This document shows positions 7,015 through 14,433 of a stretch of 26,545 bases of DNA, piece after piece. The notes under the pieces were generated by a model. It saw only the letters and a list, made by a program, of their open reading frames with translations, was not told where the DNA came from and did not search any database. Every line of letters begins with the position of its first letter. Position 1 is the first letter of the stretch. A program made the position numbers and the translations under genes. Source of the DNA: UBA1367 sp040268355 (GTDB taxonomy: Bacteria; Actinomycetota; Coriobacteriia; Coriobacteriales; Atopobiaceae). The stretch covers positions 1 through 26,545 of the forward strand of contig JAWRIT010000135.1 of NCBI GenBank assembly GCA_040268355.1, in the 5' to 3' direction.

Positions 7015-8305
7015 GGCCGTCTCCCTCCGGAATCGTCACCGTCGCGGTCGTGCCCTGCATGCCACTGCGCACCTCAAGCGTTCCCGAGCACTGTCGCTCC
7101 AGCCGCTCGCGCACGTTCTCTATGCCCACACGACGTCGCTGGCTCTGCCGCTCGGTCACCGACGAGAAGCCGCAGCCGTCGTCGCGCACCACGATTCGCA
7201 CGCCGTCGGCCTCCCGACGCGTGGAGACGATCACCGAGCCGCCCTGCTCGCGCGTCTTGATGCCATGGCGGATGGCGTTCTCCACCAGCGGCTGCACGGT
7301 CAGCGGCGGCACGAGGAAGTCGTCGACCTCGATGTCGTAGCGAACCTCCAGCGGCGTGGTGCCGTCGGTCTGCTCCAGCGAGACGTAGTGGCGCACGTGG
7401 TCCATCTCCTGGGAGAAGGGCACCAGCCCCGCGGCCGACATCACCTCGAGGTGGCTGCGCAGAAAGTCGGAGAAGTCCTGGATGGCGAGCTCCGCGCGCT
7501 CCGGGTCGATCGAGACGAGCGCCTTGATCACGGCAAGCGCGTTGAAGATGAAGTGCGGGCGGATCTGGCCCGAGAGCAGGCGGACGCGGCTCTCCGCAGA
7601 CTCCGCGCGGGCTTGCGCGAGGTCCTCCTCGAGCCGGGCCTGCACGCCCACGCACAGCAGGGTGAACGAGAGGCCGATGGCAGGATGGAGCAGCCGCAGG
7701 CCGGGATCGACGAGGTTGCAGAGCACGCCGACCGTGATGAGCGTCCCGCAGACCAGCAGCCGCACGGTCGCCTTGCGGCCATAGCGCGCCCGATGCCGCA
7801 CGACGACGGGTGCCATGCTCAGCGCCGACACGAGGTTGATAAGGTCAGGCACCCCGGCCGCCGGGCCCCACACGAGCCTCAGCCGCTGTGTGAAGAAGCA
7901 CAGAAGCCCCGTCCACGGGTTCGTGAGCACGAGTGCCAGGTTGCACACGTTCAGAAAGGCGATCACCGCGAACACGACGTCTGTCACCCGGTCGCGCAGG
8001 AACGTGCCATCGGTGTCGGTGTACACATAGGCCATGGTGGCCAAACAGGTCAGCACCTCCATGAGGTCGGCCAGCATGTGCAGCGCGCAGCCGAGCACGA
8101 ACGGGGGCGCCACCGACTGGGCGTGGACGAGGACCGCGCCGGACGCGGCGACGACGGTCGCCAGGTGCAGCCACATGGCCGCCATCAGCAGCGTGCGCTT
8201 GCGGGAATGCGTGACATACGGCACCCCTGCGATGAGCACGCACATCAGCGCCGCCGTCGAGGCCTCGCAGGTCAGGTTGATCAGACCGACGTCTCCGACT
8301 GTCAT
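6992..8305 (-). CDS. LytS-like sensor histidine kinase, 7-TM
   Basis: A 437-aa membrane histidine kinase. The N-terminal half has about seven hydrophobic helices (about residues 11-31, 38-60, 66-95, 107-128, 151-170, 181-200, 206-222) with short loops, so the signal is probably sensed in or at the membrane. A coiled stretch (222-245) leads to the His_kinase dimerisation motif QIRPHFIFN with phospho-acceptor H251. The HATPase domain has the N-box VENAIRHGI (N343) and G-box DDGCGF (375-380). The ATG at 8303-8305 follows GAGGAGG at 8 nt; the in-frame TTG at 8326 has no ribosome binding site. It is the first gene of a two-gene operon with the overlapping response regulator. The signal is unknown. 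Confidence 0.9.
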   Translation of the reverse strand: MTVGDVGLINLTCEASTAALMCVLIAGVPYVTHSRKRTLLMAAMWLHLATVVAASGAVLVHAQSVAPPFVLGCALHMLADLMEVLTCLATMAYVYTDTDGTFLRDRVTDVVFAVIAFLNVCNLALVLTNPWTGLLCFFTQRLRLVWGPAAGVPDLINLVSALSMAPVVVRHRARYGRKATVRLLVCGTLITVGVLCNLVDPGLRLLHPAIGLSFTLLCVGVQARLEEDLAQARAESAESRVRLLSGQIRPHFIFNALAVIKALVSIDPERAELAIQDFSDFLRSHLEVMSAAGLVPFSQEMDHVRHYVSLEQTDGTTPLEVRYDIEVDDFLVPPLTVQPLVENAIRHGIKTREQGGSVIVSTRREADGVRIVVRDDGCGFSSVTERQSQRRRVGIENVRERLERQCSGTLEVRSGMQGTTATVTIPEGDGHEVLDRR

Positions 8306-8332
8306 GGCAGGTGCCTCCTCTCGCAACGCGAC

Positions 8333-8352
8333 AGTATAGCCCGTCTACGGGC
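8333..8352 (-). promoter_or_regulatory. Kinase promoter -10 with abutting dyad
   Basis: A consensus-like -10 TATACT (8333-8338, minus strand) lies 28 nt upstream of the kinase start codon. Immediately upstream, in the spacer, is a perfect inverted repeat GCCCGT-CT-ACGGGC (8339-8352). No good -35 hexamer is seen at 16-18 nt, which would fit a promoter that needs an activator or is controlled at the dyad. Confidence 0.5.
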
Positions 8353-8391
8353 GGAGACACACCTTCACGGAGAGTGGAACGTAAAGCGGGA

Positions 8392-8471
8392 CCACGTGCC
8401 GAGCACGTGGCCCCACAACCGAGGAGAGGTCCGGGTCGGGCTCCCCGGACACTCTGCTCACCACCCGGTGA
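8392..8471. other. Cluster of three inverted repeats in a gene-free region
   Basis: Three perfect stem-loops lie in tandem in the 8306-8615 gap: CCACGTGC-CGA-GCACGTGG (8392-8410), GTCCGGG-N8-CCCGGAC (8429-8450) and TCACC-ACCC-GGTGA (8458-8471). No coding signal is visible. A nearby direct repeat GTGCATC-AATA-GTGCATC follows at 8532-8550. It may be a small RNA, terminators for copA read-through, or operators for the kinase operon; the sequence does not decide. Confidence 0.35.
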
Positions 8472-8615
8472 GGGGCCAGGTGGGAGCCGCGCCTGTGCCA
8501 TGTCAGACGCTGGCGATAGCCTAGCAGCACGAGTGCATCAATAGTGCATCGCGCGACGCCGCAAGTTGACGCGTCTGTCACAGCCCCTACACAAGCGGCC
8601 GGCACGGCTGCGCCC

Positions 8616-8825
8616 TCAGGCGACCTGCGCCTGATACCCCGCCGCCTCGACGGCGCTGACCAACGCCTTGTCGCTCACGAGCAGACCGACGTCGAGGGCG
8701 GCCGTGCCCTCTTCCAGGCTCACGCGAACGTTCCTCACGCCGCGCACGCCCTCGAGCGCACGGGTGACGTGCTCCACGCACTTCTCGCACATCATGCCCT
8801 CGATCTTGAGCTGCTTCTCCTTCAT
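8616..8825 (-). CDS. Possible internal CopZ-like copper chaperone, nested in-frame in copA
   Basis: The ATG at 8823-8825 is codon 786 of copA. It is preceded by GGAAGGAGCACAGGAG, which holds an AAGGAG at 8-nt spacing, as good as the copA start site itself. Initiation here would make a free 69-aa HMA protein beginning MKEKQLKIEGMMCEKC, the normal size and layout of a CopZ chaperone (Cu-binding CxxC near residues 13-16). The upstream GAEGAQE linker has no structural need for that sequence. Use of the site is not shown; the alternative is a plain C-terminal fusion in which the Glu/Gly codons mimic a ribosome binding site by chance. Confidence 0.45.
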   Translation of the reverse strand: MKEKQLKIEGMMCEKCVEHVTRALEGVRGVRNVRVSLEEGTAALDVGLLVSDKALVSAVEAAGYQAQVA

Positions 8826-11180
8826 CTCCTGTGCTCCTTCCGCCCCGTGCGGGGCATTGGGTGACGTCTGGGAGCGCGGTGCGGACGCACCGTGCTCGCT
8901 CGGCCTCCAGCTGCGCAGCCGCAGCGCGTTGCTCACCACGAACACCGACGAGAAGCCCATGGCGGCGGCCCCTATCATGGGGTTCAGCGTCACGCCCCAG
9001 GGCGCGAGGACCCCCATGGCGACCGGTATGCAGATGGCGTTGTAGAACAGCGCCCAGAACAGGTTCTGGCGGATGGTGCGCATGGTGGCGCGGCTGAGCT
9101 CGATGGCCGTCGCCACGTCGCTGGGGTCAGAGCGCATCAGCACGATGTCTGCCGACGAGATGGCCACGTCGGTTCCCGCGCCGATGGCGATGCCCACGTC
9201 CGCGCGGGCGAGCGCTGGGGCGTCGTTGATGCCGTCCCCCACCATCGCCACGCGCTCGCCGGCCTCCTGGAGCTGCCGCACGTGCCGCTCCTTCTGGTCG
9301 GGGAGCACGCCCGCCACGATCTCGTCGATGCCGACCTCGGCAGCCACCACCTCGGCAGTTCGCCGCTGGTCGCCCGTCAGCAGGACCGTGCGGACGCCCA
9401 TGGACCGCAGACGCGCGATGGCGGAGGCGCTTGTGGGCTTGATGGCGTCGGCCACCGCCACCAGGCCGAGCAGGCGCTCGCCACGAGAGACGAACAGCGG
9501 CGTCTTGGCCTCGTCGGCAAAGGAGCGCGCCCGCTCGCGCAGGGCGGACACCTCGACGCCCGCCTGCCGCATCAGCGTCTCGTTGCCCGCCCTCACGAGC
9601 TCGCCCGCGACCGTCGCCTCGAGACCGCCGCCCGCTATCTGACGGAAGTCCTCGACGCGGGCCCCGGCATCGATGCCCGCCGCGACCTCATCGACATAGG
9701 AGCAGATGGCCAAGGCAAGCGGGTGCTCGCTCTTGCGCTCAAGGGCGACCACGGAGCGCAGCAGCTCGTGGTCCGCGACGCCGTCTGCGACCAGCACGTC
9801 GGTCACGCGGGGCGAGCCCTCCGTCACGGTGCCCGTCTTGTCCAGCACGACCGTCGTCAGCGAGTGGGCACCCTCGAGCGCCTCGGCGTCCTTGATGAGG
9901 ATGCCGTTCGCCGCACCGCGACCCGTGCCCACCATGATGGCCGTGGGCGTGGCCAGCCCGAGCGCGCAGGGGCAGGAGATCACCAGCACCGAGATGGCGT
10001 GGGTGAGGGCCAGCGCGGGATCGCGGGAGATGGCCATCCACGCCACCAGCGTCAGCGCGGCGATGCCCAGCACGATCGGCACGAACACGCCGGCGATGGC
10101 GTCGGCCTGGCGCTGGATGGGGGCCTTCGAACCGGTGGCCTCGTCCACCAGGCGGATGATCCCCGCGAGCGTGGTGTCGTCGCCGACCGCCGTCGCCTCC
10201 ATGGCGAACCAACCGCTGCCGCTGACCGTCGCGCCAGTGACCTTGTCGCCTATGGCCTTCTCCACCGGCACCGGCTCCCCGGTGATGGCGCTCTCGTCGA
10301 TGAGGGCCGAGCCCTCAACCACCACGCCATCCACCGGCACCGACTCGCCGGCCCGCACGACCACGCGATCGCCCACGACCACGTCCTCGCTCGCGACGAC
10401 CGTCTCCTTGCCGTCGCGCACCACGGTGGCGGTCTTGGGCGCCAGGTCCATGAGCGCGCCGATGGCGTCGGTCATGCGGCCACGGGCGCGCGCCTCGAAG
10501 AACTTCCCCAGCGTGATGAGGGTGAGGATCATGCCCGCCGAGTCGAAGTAGAGGCTGTGCAGCGCCTCGTGGGCCACCGAAAGCTCGCCCGCACCGACGG
10601 CGAAGGCCACCCGATAGGTCTGGGCCACGCTCCATGCGGCGCTCGCCGCGGATCCGATGGCGATGAGCGAGTCCATGTTCGGCGAGCCGTGCACCAGGGT
10701 CTTGAAGCCCATGACGAAGTAGTGGCGGTTCACGAACAGGATGGGCAGGCAGAGCAAGAGCTGCGTGAGGGCGTTGGCCATCAGGTGGCGCTCGCCCGCA
10801 AGGGCGGGCAGCTGGGGCCAGCCGAACATCGGTCCCATGGCCAAATAGAAGAGCGGCACCGCGAACACGGTCGATGCGATGAGCTGCCGGCGCCGCTCGT
10901 CGATGGCCGCCTGTGCGATGTCGGCGGGCGCGGTGCGCGCGGCGGTGGTAGTCTGCCCTGCAGCGGCCGCGCCCCGGGGGCGGGCGCCATAGCCGGCACG
11001 GTCGATGGCGGCGCACACCGCCTCGACGGTGGAGGCCGCACCGTCATAGACCAGCTCCATGCTGTTCTTGAGCAGGTTGACGTTGGCCTCTTCCACGCCT
11101 GGGACCTCGCCGGCCGCCTTCTCCACCCGCGCCGAGCAGGCCGCGCAGGTCATGCCGGTGATGTCAAAGGTCTCCTTCAT
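8616..11180 (-). CDS. copA: Copper-exporting P1B-type ATPase with N- and C-terminal HMA domains
   Basis: An 854-aa ATP-driven Cu(I) exporter of the inner membrane. The N-terminal HMA domain (1-66) binds copper through GMTCAAC (C12, C15). Eight hydrophobic helices follow, with the transport motif CPC (403-405), TGE actuator loop (300-302), phosphorylated D447 in DKTGTVTEG, SEHPLA (484-489), GDGINDAPAL (648-657), and the Cu-specific residues YN (713-714) and MGFSS (741-745). The oddity is a second, complete HMA domain at the C-terminus (786-854, MMCEKC, C798/C801) after a flexible linker (757-785); CopA proteins usually end after the last helix. This domain looks like a CopZ chaperone fused to the pump. 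The ATG at 11178-11180 follows AAGGAAGGAA. It is probably co-transcribed with csoR, since no CsoR operator is seen in front of copA itself. Confidence 0.95.
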   Translation of the reverse strand: MKETFDITGMTCAACSARVEKAAGEVPGVEEANVNLLKNSMELVYDGAASTVEAVCAAIDRAGYGARPRGAAAAGQTTTAARTAPADIAQAAIDERRRQLIASTVFAVPLFYLAMGPMFGWPQLPALAGERHLMANALTQLLLCLPILFVNRHYFVMGFKTLVHGSPNMDSLIAIGSAASAAWSVAQTYRVAFAVGAGELSVAHEALHSLYFDSAGMILTLITLGKFFEARARGRMTDAIGALMDLAPKTATVVRDGKETVVASEDVVVGDRVVVRAGESVPVDGVVVEGSALIDESAITGEPVPVEKAIGDKVTGATVSGSGWFAMEATAVGDDTTLAGIIRLVDEATGSKAPIQRQADAIAGVFVPIVLGIAALTLVAWMAISRDPALALTHAISVLVISCPCALGLATPTAIMVGTGRGAANGILIKDAEALEGAHSLTTVVLDKTGTVTEGSPRVTDVLVADGVADHELLRSVVALERKSEHPLALAICSYVDEVAAGIDAGARVEDFRQIAGGGLEATVAGELVRAGNETLMRQAGVEVSALRERARSFADEAKTPLFVSRGERLLGLVAVADAIKPTSASAIARLRSMGVRTVLLTGDQRRTAEVVAAEVGIDEIVAGVLPDQKERHVRQLQEAGERVAMVGDGINDAPALARADVGIAIGAGTDVAISSADIVLMRSDPSDVATAIELSRATMRTIRQNLFWALFYNAICIPVAMGVLAPWGVTLNPMIGAAAMGFSSVFVVSNALRLRSWRPSEHGASAPRSQTSPNAPHGAEGAQEMKEKQLKIEGMMCEKCVEHVTRALEGVRGVRNVRVSLEEGTAALDVGLLVSDKALVSAVEAAGYQAQVA

Positions 11181-11240
11181 GGGTTCCTTCCTTCTTCAGT
11201 CCCCCCGTGCGGCGCAGGGACTGTGGTCGTATGGTGCGCA

Positions 11241-11258
11241 TGCCTGGTCACGCAGGCA
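11241..11258. other. Small hairpin in the csoR-copA gap
   Basis: TGCCTG-GTCACG-CAGGCA, a 6-bp stem with a 6-nt loop, 60 nt before the copA start. Together with the repeat pair at 11273-11330 it makes up most of the 171-nt csoR-copA spacer. It may tune read-through from csoR into copA. Confidence 0.3.
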
Positions 11259-11272
11259 CGGGACCGCCCAGT

Positions 11273-11300
11273 GACACAGAGGTACCTCTTCCTCCGTCCC
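11273..11300 (+). repeat. Dispersed 28-bp repeat, copy B1
   Basis: A full-length unit starting GACACAGAGG with the perfect 12-bp palindrome AGAGGTACCTCT at 11278-11289 (positions within one base). The end is CGTCCC instead of the CGTGTC seen in copies A and D. It is the first of two head-to-tail copies with a 30-bp period. Confidence 0.8.
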
Positions 11301-11302
11301 GC

Positions 11303-11330
11303 GACACATAGGTGCCTCTTCCTCCGTCCC
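11303..11330 (+). repeat. Dispersed 28-bp repeat, copy B2
   Basis: Second tandem unit, differing from B1 at only two positions (ATAGGTGCC against AGAGGTACC). It ends 21 nt before the csoR stop codon on the genomic map, that is, just downstream of csoR in its transcript. Confidence 0.8.
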
Positions 11331-11351
11331 ACCTGGCTGCGCGGAGGTGGG

Positions 11352-11645
11352 CTACGAGAACTGCTTGAGCAGGCCCATGAGCTCGTCGATGACCTCGGTG
11401 TCGCCCTGCTGGACGCGCTCGACCACGCAGGTCTCCAAGTGGTCCTGCAGCACGAGGCGAGAGATCGACTTGATCGCGCACTCCGCCGCAGAGAGCTGCG
11501 TGAGCACGTCGCCGCAGTAGCGGTCCTCCTCGACCATGGCCTTGACCCCGTTGAGCTGGCCGATCGCTCGGTTGAGCCGCCGGGTGAGGCCCCGCTTGAG
11601 CTCAACGTCGCGCGGGGTGTGCTTGATGTGGCAGTTCTCTGGCAT
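11352..11645 (-). CDS. csoR: Copper-sensing repressor CsoR
   Basis: A 97-aa all-helical repressor of the CsoR/RcnR family, which binds Cu(I) and then releases DNA. The Cu(I) ligands are present with exact family spacing: C44 (DRYCGDVL), H69 and C73 (LQDHLETC), matching the +25 and +4 spacing known for Mycobacterium CsoR. The N-terminus has an extra Cys/His pair (ENCHIKH) not needed for the fold. The ATG at 11643-11645 follows GGGAGA; an ATG four codons upstream (11657) has no ribosome binding site. It is the first gene of a csoR-copA operon and should repress itself through the operator at 11681-11697. Confidence 0.94.
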   Translation of the reverse strand: MPENCHIKHTPRDVELKRGLTRRLNRAIGQLNGVKAMVEEDRYCGDVLTQLSAAECAIKSISRLVLQDHLETCVVERVQQGDTEVIDELMGLLKQFS

Positions 11646-11675
11646 GCGTTCTCCCATCACGTGCGTGCATGCCCC

Positions 11676-11704
11676 ATACTATACCCATGGGGGGTATCGG
11701 TCAA
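11676..11704 (-). promoter_or_regulatory. csoR-copA promoter with CsoR operator
   Basis: -35 TTGACC (11699-11704), 17-nt spacer and -10 TAGTAT (11676-11681). The spacer holds ATACCC-ATGGG-GGGTAT (11681-11697), a dyad of the same form as known CsoR operators (ATACCC, GC-rich centre, GGGTAT). Bound repressor would lie between the two hexamers and block polymerase until Cu(I) binds. Confidence 0.8.
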
Positions 11705-11795
11705 ACATCGTGGCCTGACCTCACGACATTGCCGTCCAAGGCGTACGCGCAACGTCCACCCCATGCTACGGCTTGGTTTCGTCTTCTCCGCACGG

Positions 11796-11825
11796 TTGAC
11801 GCAAGGCGTTCCCTCAAGCTATCGT
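11796..11825 (+). promoter_or_regulatory. metNIQ promoter
   Basis: -35 TTGACG (11796-11801), 18-nt spacer and -10 TATCGT (11820-11825). Seven bases separate the -10 from the ATG at 11833, so the predicted transcript begins at or within a base or two of that ATG (leaderless). Confidence 0.6.
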
Positions 11826-11832
11826 TTCACCC

Positions 11833-11940
11833 ATGCTAACCGTGTCTGCCCATACGATGATGGCTTTGATGGAGATGCCCATGCCCGGGCAGCTCGCCAT
11901 GGCTCATGCGCATGGCGAGACCGGGCGCCTTCTCGGGTAG
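11833..11940 (+). CDS. Predicted leaderless Met-rich leader peptide of metNIQ
   Basis: A 35-codon open frame from ATG 11833 to TAG 11938-11940. Seven of 35 residues are Met (positions 1, 9, 10, 13, 15, 17, 23), with a cluster TMMALMEMPMP at residues 8-18; four are His. There is no Shine-Dalgarno, but the start falls where transcription should begin, as in leaderless actinobacterial genes. It ends 52 nt before metN, the first gene of a methionine importer, so the amino acid it is rich in is the one the operon imports. This is the classical layout of a ribosome-mediated attenuation leader. I know of no such Met leader in this group, and the peptide's translation is not shown. It could be a chance frame, though the Met clustering argues against that. 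Confidence 0.55.
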   Translation: MLTVSAHTMMALMEMPMPGQLAMAHAHGETGRLLG

Positions 11941-11969
11941 CCCCTGGCAGGGGGGTATCCATCTCCATC
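11868..11969 (+). promoter_or_regulatory. Foldable metNIQ leader RNA overlapping the Met codons
   Basis: A 102-nt region closed by a perfect 10-bp helix, GATGGAGATG (11868-11877) with CATCTCCATC (11960-11969). Inside are a long hairpin GCCCGG/CCGGGC (11883-11888, 11921-11926) continued by CTCGCCATG/CATGGCGAG (11893-11901, 11911-11919), and a second hairpin GGGTA..CCCC-TGGCA-GGGG..TATCC (11935-11960) whose 5' arm contains the leader stop codon. The 5' strand of the closing helix is the Met-codon cluster of the leader peptide. The 3' strand ends 12 nt before the metN ribosome binding site and contains CTCC, which could pair with its GGAG. No U-tract follows, so control of translation or of Rho access is more likely than intrinsic termination. 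It does not match SAM riboswitch consensus that I can recall. Confidence 0.55.
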
Positions 11970-11992
11970 CATTCATTGAGCGGAGCAACCGG

Positions 11993-12725
<733 letters not shown>

Positions 12726-12733
<8 letters not shown>

Positions 12734-13397
12734 GGTCGGCGAGTTCCTCGATCGGTTTGGGTATCTGCTGTGGCAGGGCATGCTCGAGACCTGCACGATG
12801 CTGTTCGTCTCGACGGCCATCGCCTACGCGCTGGGCATCGTCATCGGGACGGTGCTCTATGTGACCTCGCCCAGCGGGCTTCGACCCATGCCGGTGTTCA
12901 ACGCGGTGCTGGGCTGGGTCGTCAACATGACCCGCTCCATCCCGTTCATCATCCTGCTCGTGGCGCTCATGCCGGCCACCCGAACCCTCGTGGGCACCAC
13001 CATCGGCGTGGTGGGCGTCATCCCACCGCTGGTGGCGTCAGCCACCCCGTTCGTGGCCCGCATGGTCGAGCAGTCCCTGAACGAGGTCTCCCGTGACGCC
13101 ATCGAGGCGGCGGAGGCCTGTGGGGCGTCCGTCCCCCGCATCATGTGGAGCGCGCTTCTGCCCGAGGCGCTGCCGTCCATCGTGCGGGGCGTGGCCGTCA
13201 CGCTCATCTCGGTGCTGGGCTACACCGCCATCGCCGGGGCCGTGGGCGCCGGCGGCCTGGGGGACATCGCCATCCGCTACGGCTACTACCGCTACGAGGA
13301 CACGATCATGGTCGTGACCATCGTCCTGCTCGTCGTTCTGGTCCAGGTCATCCAGAGCGGCTGCGACCTCATCGCCGCCTACATCGACCACCGCTAG
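12726..13397 (+). CDS. metI: Methionine ABC transporter permease MetI
   Basis: A 223-aa integral membrane permease with five predicted helices, the MetI norm. The EAA coupling motif is visible at about residues 121-140 (IEAAEACGASVPRIMWSALLP). The AIAGAVGAGGLGDIAIRYGY segment that follows is highly typical of MetI. The ATG at 12726 overlaps the metN stop by 8 nt, so translation is coupled. It is followed by a 79-nt gap with a small GCCCC-TGCC-GGGGC hairpin near 13441-13455 before metQ. Confidence 0.95.
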
Positions 13398-13476
13398 GGC
13401 GGCCCGGCCCGCCGGCTCGTCCGAACGCACACGACACCTGCGCCCCTGCCGGGGCACCGACCATAAGGAGAAGCAC

Positions 13477-14292
13477 ATGCTAACCCGTCGAAACTTCGTC
13501 ACCTCAAGCCTCGCCCTTGCCGCGTCCGCCGCACTCGGCGCCTGCGGAAGACCCACCGCATCCTCCACGCTCTCGGTCGCCGCGACGCCCGAGCCGCACG
13601 CGAAGATCCTGACCGAGTTCGCCGCGCCGAAGCTCGCCGAGCAGGGCATCGAGCTGGAAGTCCGGGAGTTCACCGACTACGTGCAGCCCAACGAGGTCGT
13701 CTTCAACGGCGAGATCGACTGCAACTACTTCCAGCACGTCAACTACCTGCGCGACTACAACGAGCAGAACAACGAGGACCTGGTGGCCGTCGCCAAGATC
13801 CACTACGAGCCCTTTGGGATCTACGCCGGCAAATCGGACGACCTCGAAAACATCGCCGAGGGCGCCGTGATCGCCGTACCCAACGACCCGACCAACGAGG
13901 CGCGCGGCCTGCTGCTGCTTCAGCAGGAGGGCCTGATCACCCTCGATGACCCCGAGAACCTCGCCGCCACCCCCAACGACATCGTCGAGAACCCCCACGG
14001 CATCACGTTCCACGAGATCGAGGCCGCCGCGACGCCGCGTGCCCTGGAGGACATGGACTTCGCCGCCATCAACGGCAACTACGCCCTGGAGGCCGGCCTG
14101 CACGCCTCCGACGCGCTGGTGCTCGAGGAGGCCAGCGGCATCGCCTTCGAGGAGTACGCGAACGTCATCTGCACCAGCTCCGACAAGGCGGACGACGAGC
14201 GCGTCGCGGCGCTGGTGGCCGTGCTCACCACCGACGACTTCAAGGCCTACCTCAAGGAGAACTTCGACGAGGACGTGCTGCCCGCCTTCTAG
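13477..14292 (+). CDS. metQ: Methionine-binding lipoprotein MetQ (NlpA family)
   Basis: A 271-aa substrate-binding lipoprotein that captures methionine outside the membrane and delivers it to MetI. The N-terminus has a twin-arginine motif (TRRNFVTS, 3-10), a hydrophobic stretch, and lipobox LGAC with C23 as the lipid anchor. Family features follow: VAATPEPHAKIL near residue 35, NYFQHVNYL, PNDPTNEARGLLLLQ and INGNYALEAG. The ATG at 13477 has AAGGAGAA upstream. It is the last gene of the operon, closed by the terminator at 14321-14375. Confidence 0.95.
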   Translation: MLTRRNFVTSSLALAASAALGACGRPTASSTLSVAATPEPHAKILTEFAAPKLAEQGIELEVREFTDYVQPNEVVFNGEIDCNYFQHVNYLRDYNEQNNEDLVAVAKIHYEPFGIYAGKSDDLENIAEGAVIAVPNDPTNEARGLLLLQQEGLITLDDPENLAATPNDIVENPHGITFHEIEAAATPRALEDMDFAAINGNYALEAGLHASDALVLEEASGIAFEEYANVICTSSDKADDERVAALVAVLTTDDFKAYLKENFDEDVLPAF

Positions 14293-14320
14293 GGTCACGT
14301 CACGCGAGAGGCGCGAACGG

Positions 14321-14375
14321 GGACGCCCCCGAGACGCTGGCAATCCGGCCAGTGCCTCGGGGGCGTCCTTCGTCT
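14321..14375 (+). terminator. metQ terminator
   Basis: A perfect 13-bp stem, GGACGCCCCCGAG (14321-14333) with CTCGGGGGCGTCC (14356-14368), has a smaller stem in its loop (CTGG..CCAG). It is followed by TTCGTCT. It lies between convergent metQ and htrA and may serve both. Confidence 0.8.
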
Positions 14376-14433
14376 ATGTCACCGGCGCGCCGAGCGGTGC
14401 CCGCGAGTCGCGTGGGGCACCGCCGCGCTGGGA

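Noticed and set aside
8616..8850. copA and a separate copZ joined by a sequencing error that removed a stop codon
   Set aside because: The linker reads cleanly in one frame with normal codon use and an unstructured composition. A lost stop cannot be excluded, but no frame break is visible.
11273..11330. Possible CRISPR array from two tandem 28-bp units
   Set aside because: The period is 30 bp with only a 2-bp interval, so there are no spacers. Single copies occur elsewhere in the window and no cas gene is present.
11833..11992. SAM riboswitch in the metN leader
   Set aside because: The core features of SAM-I, SAM-II or SAM-IV that I know were not found by eye. The Met-rich frame explains the region better. 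A covariance search would settle it.
11906..11992. An upstream start for metN adding 29 residues
   Set aside because: The extra residues show no homology and overlap the leader structure. GTG 11993 has a ribosome binding site and starts at the conserved first strand of the ATPase.
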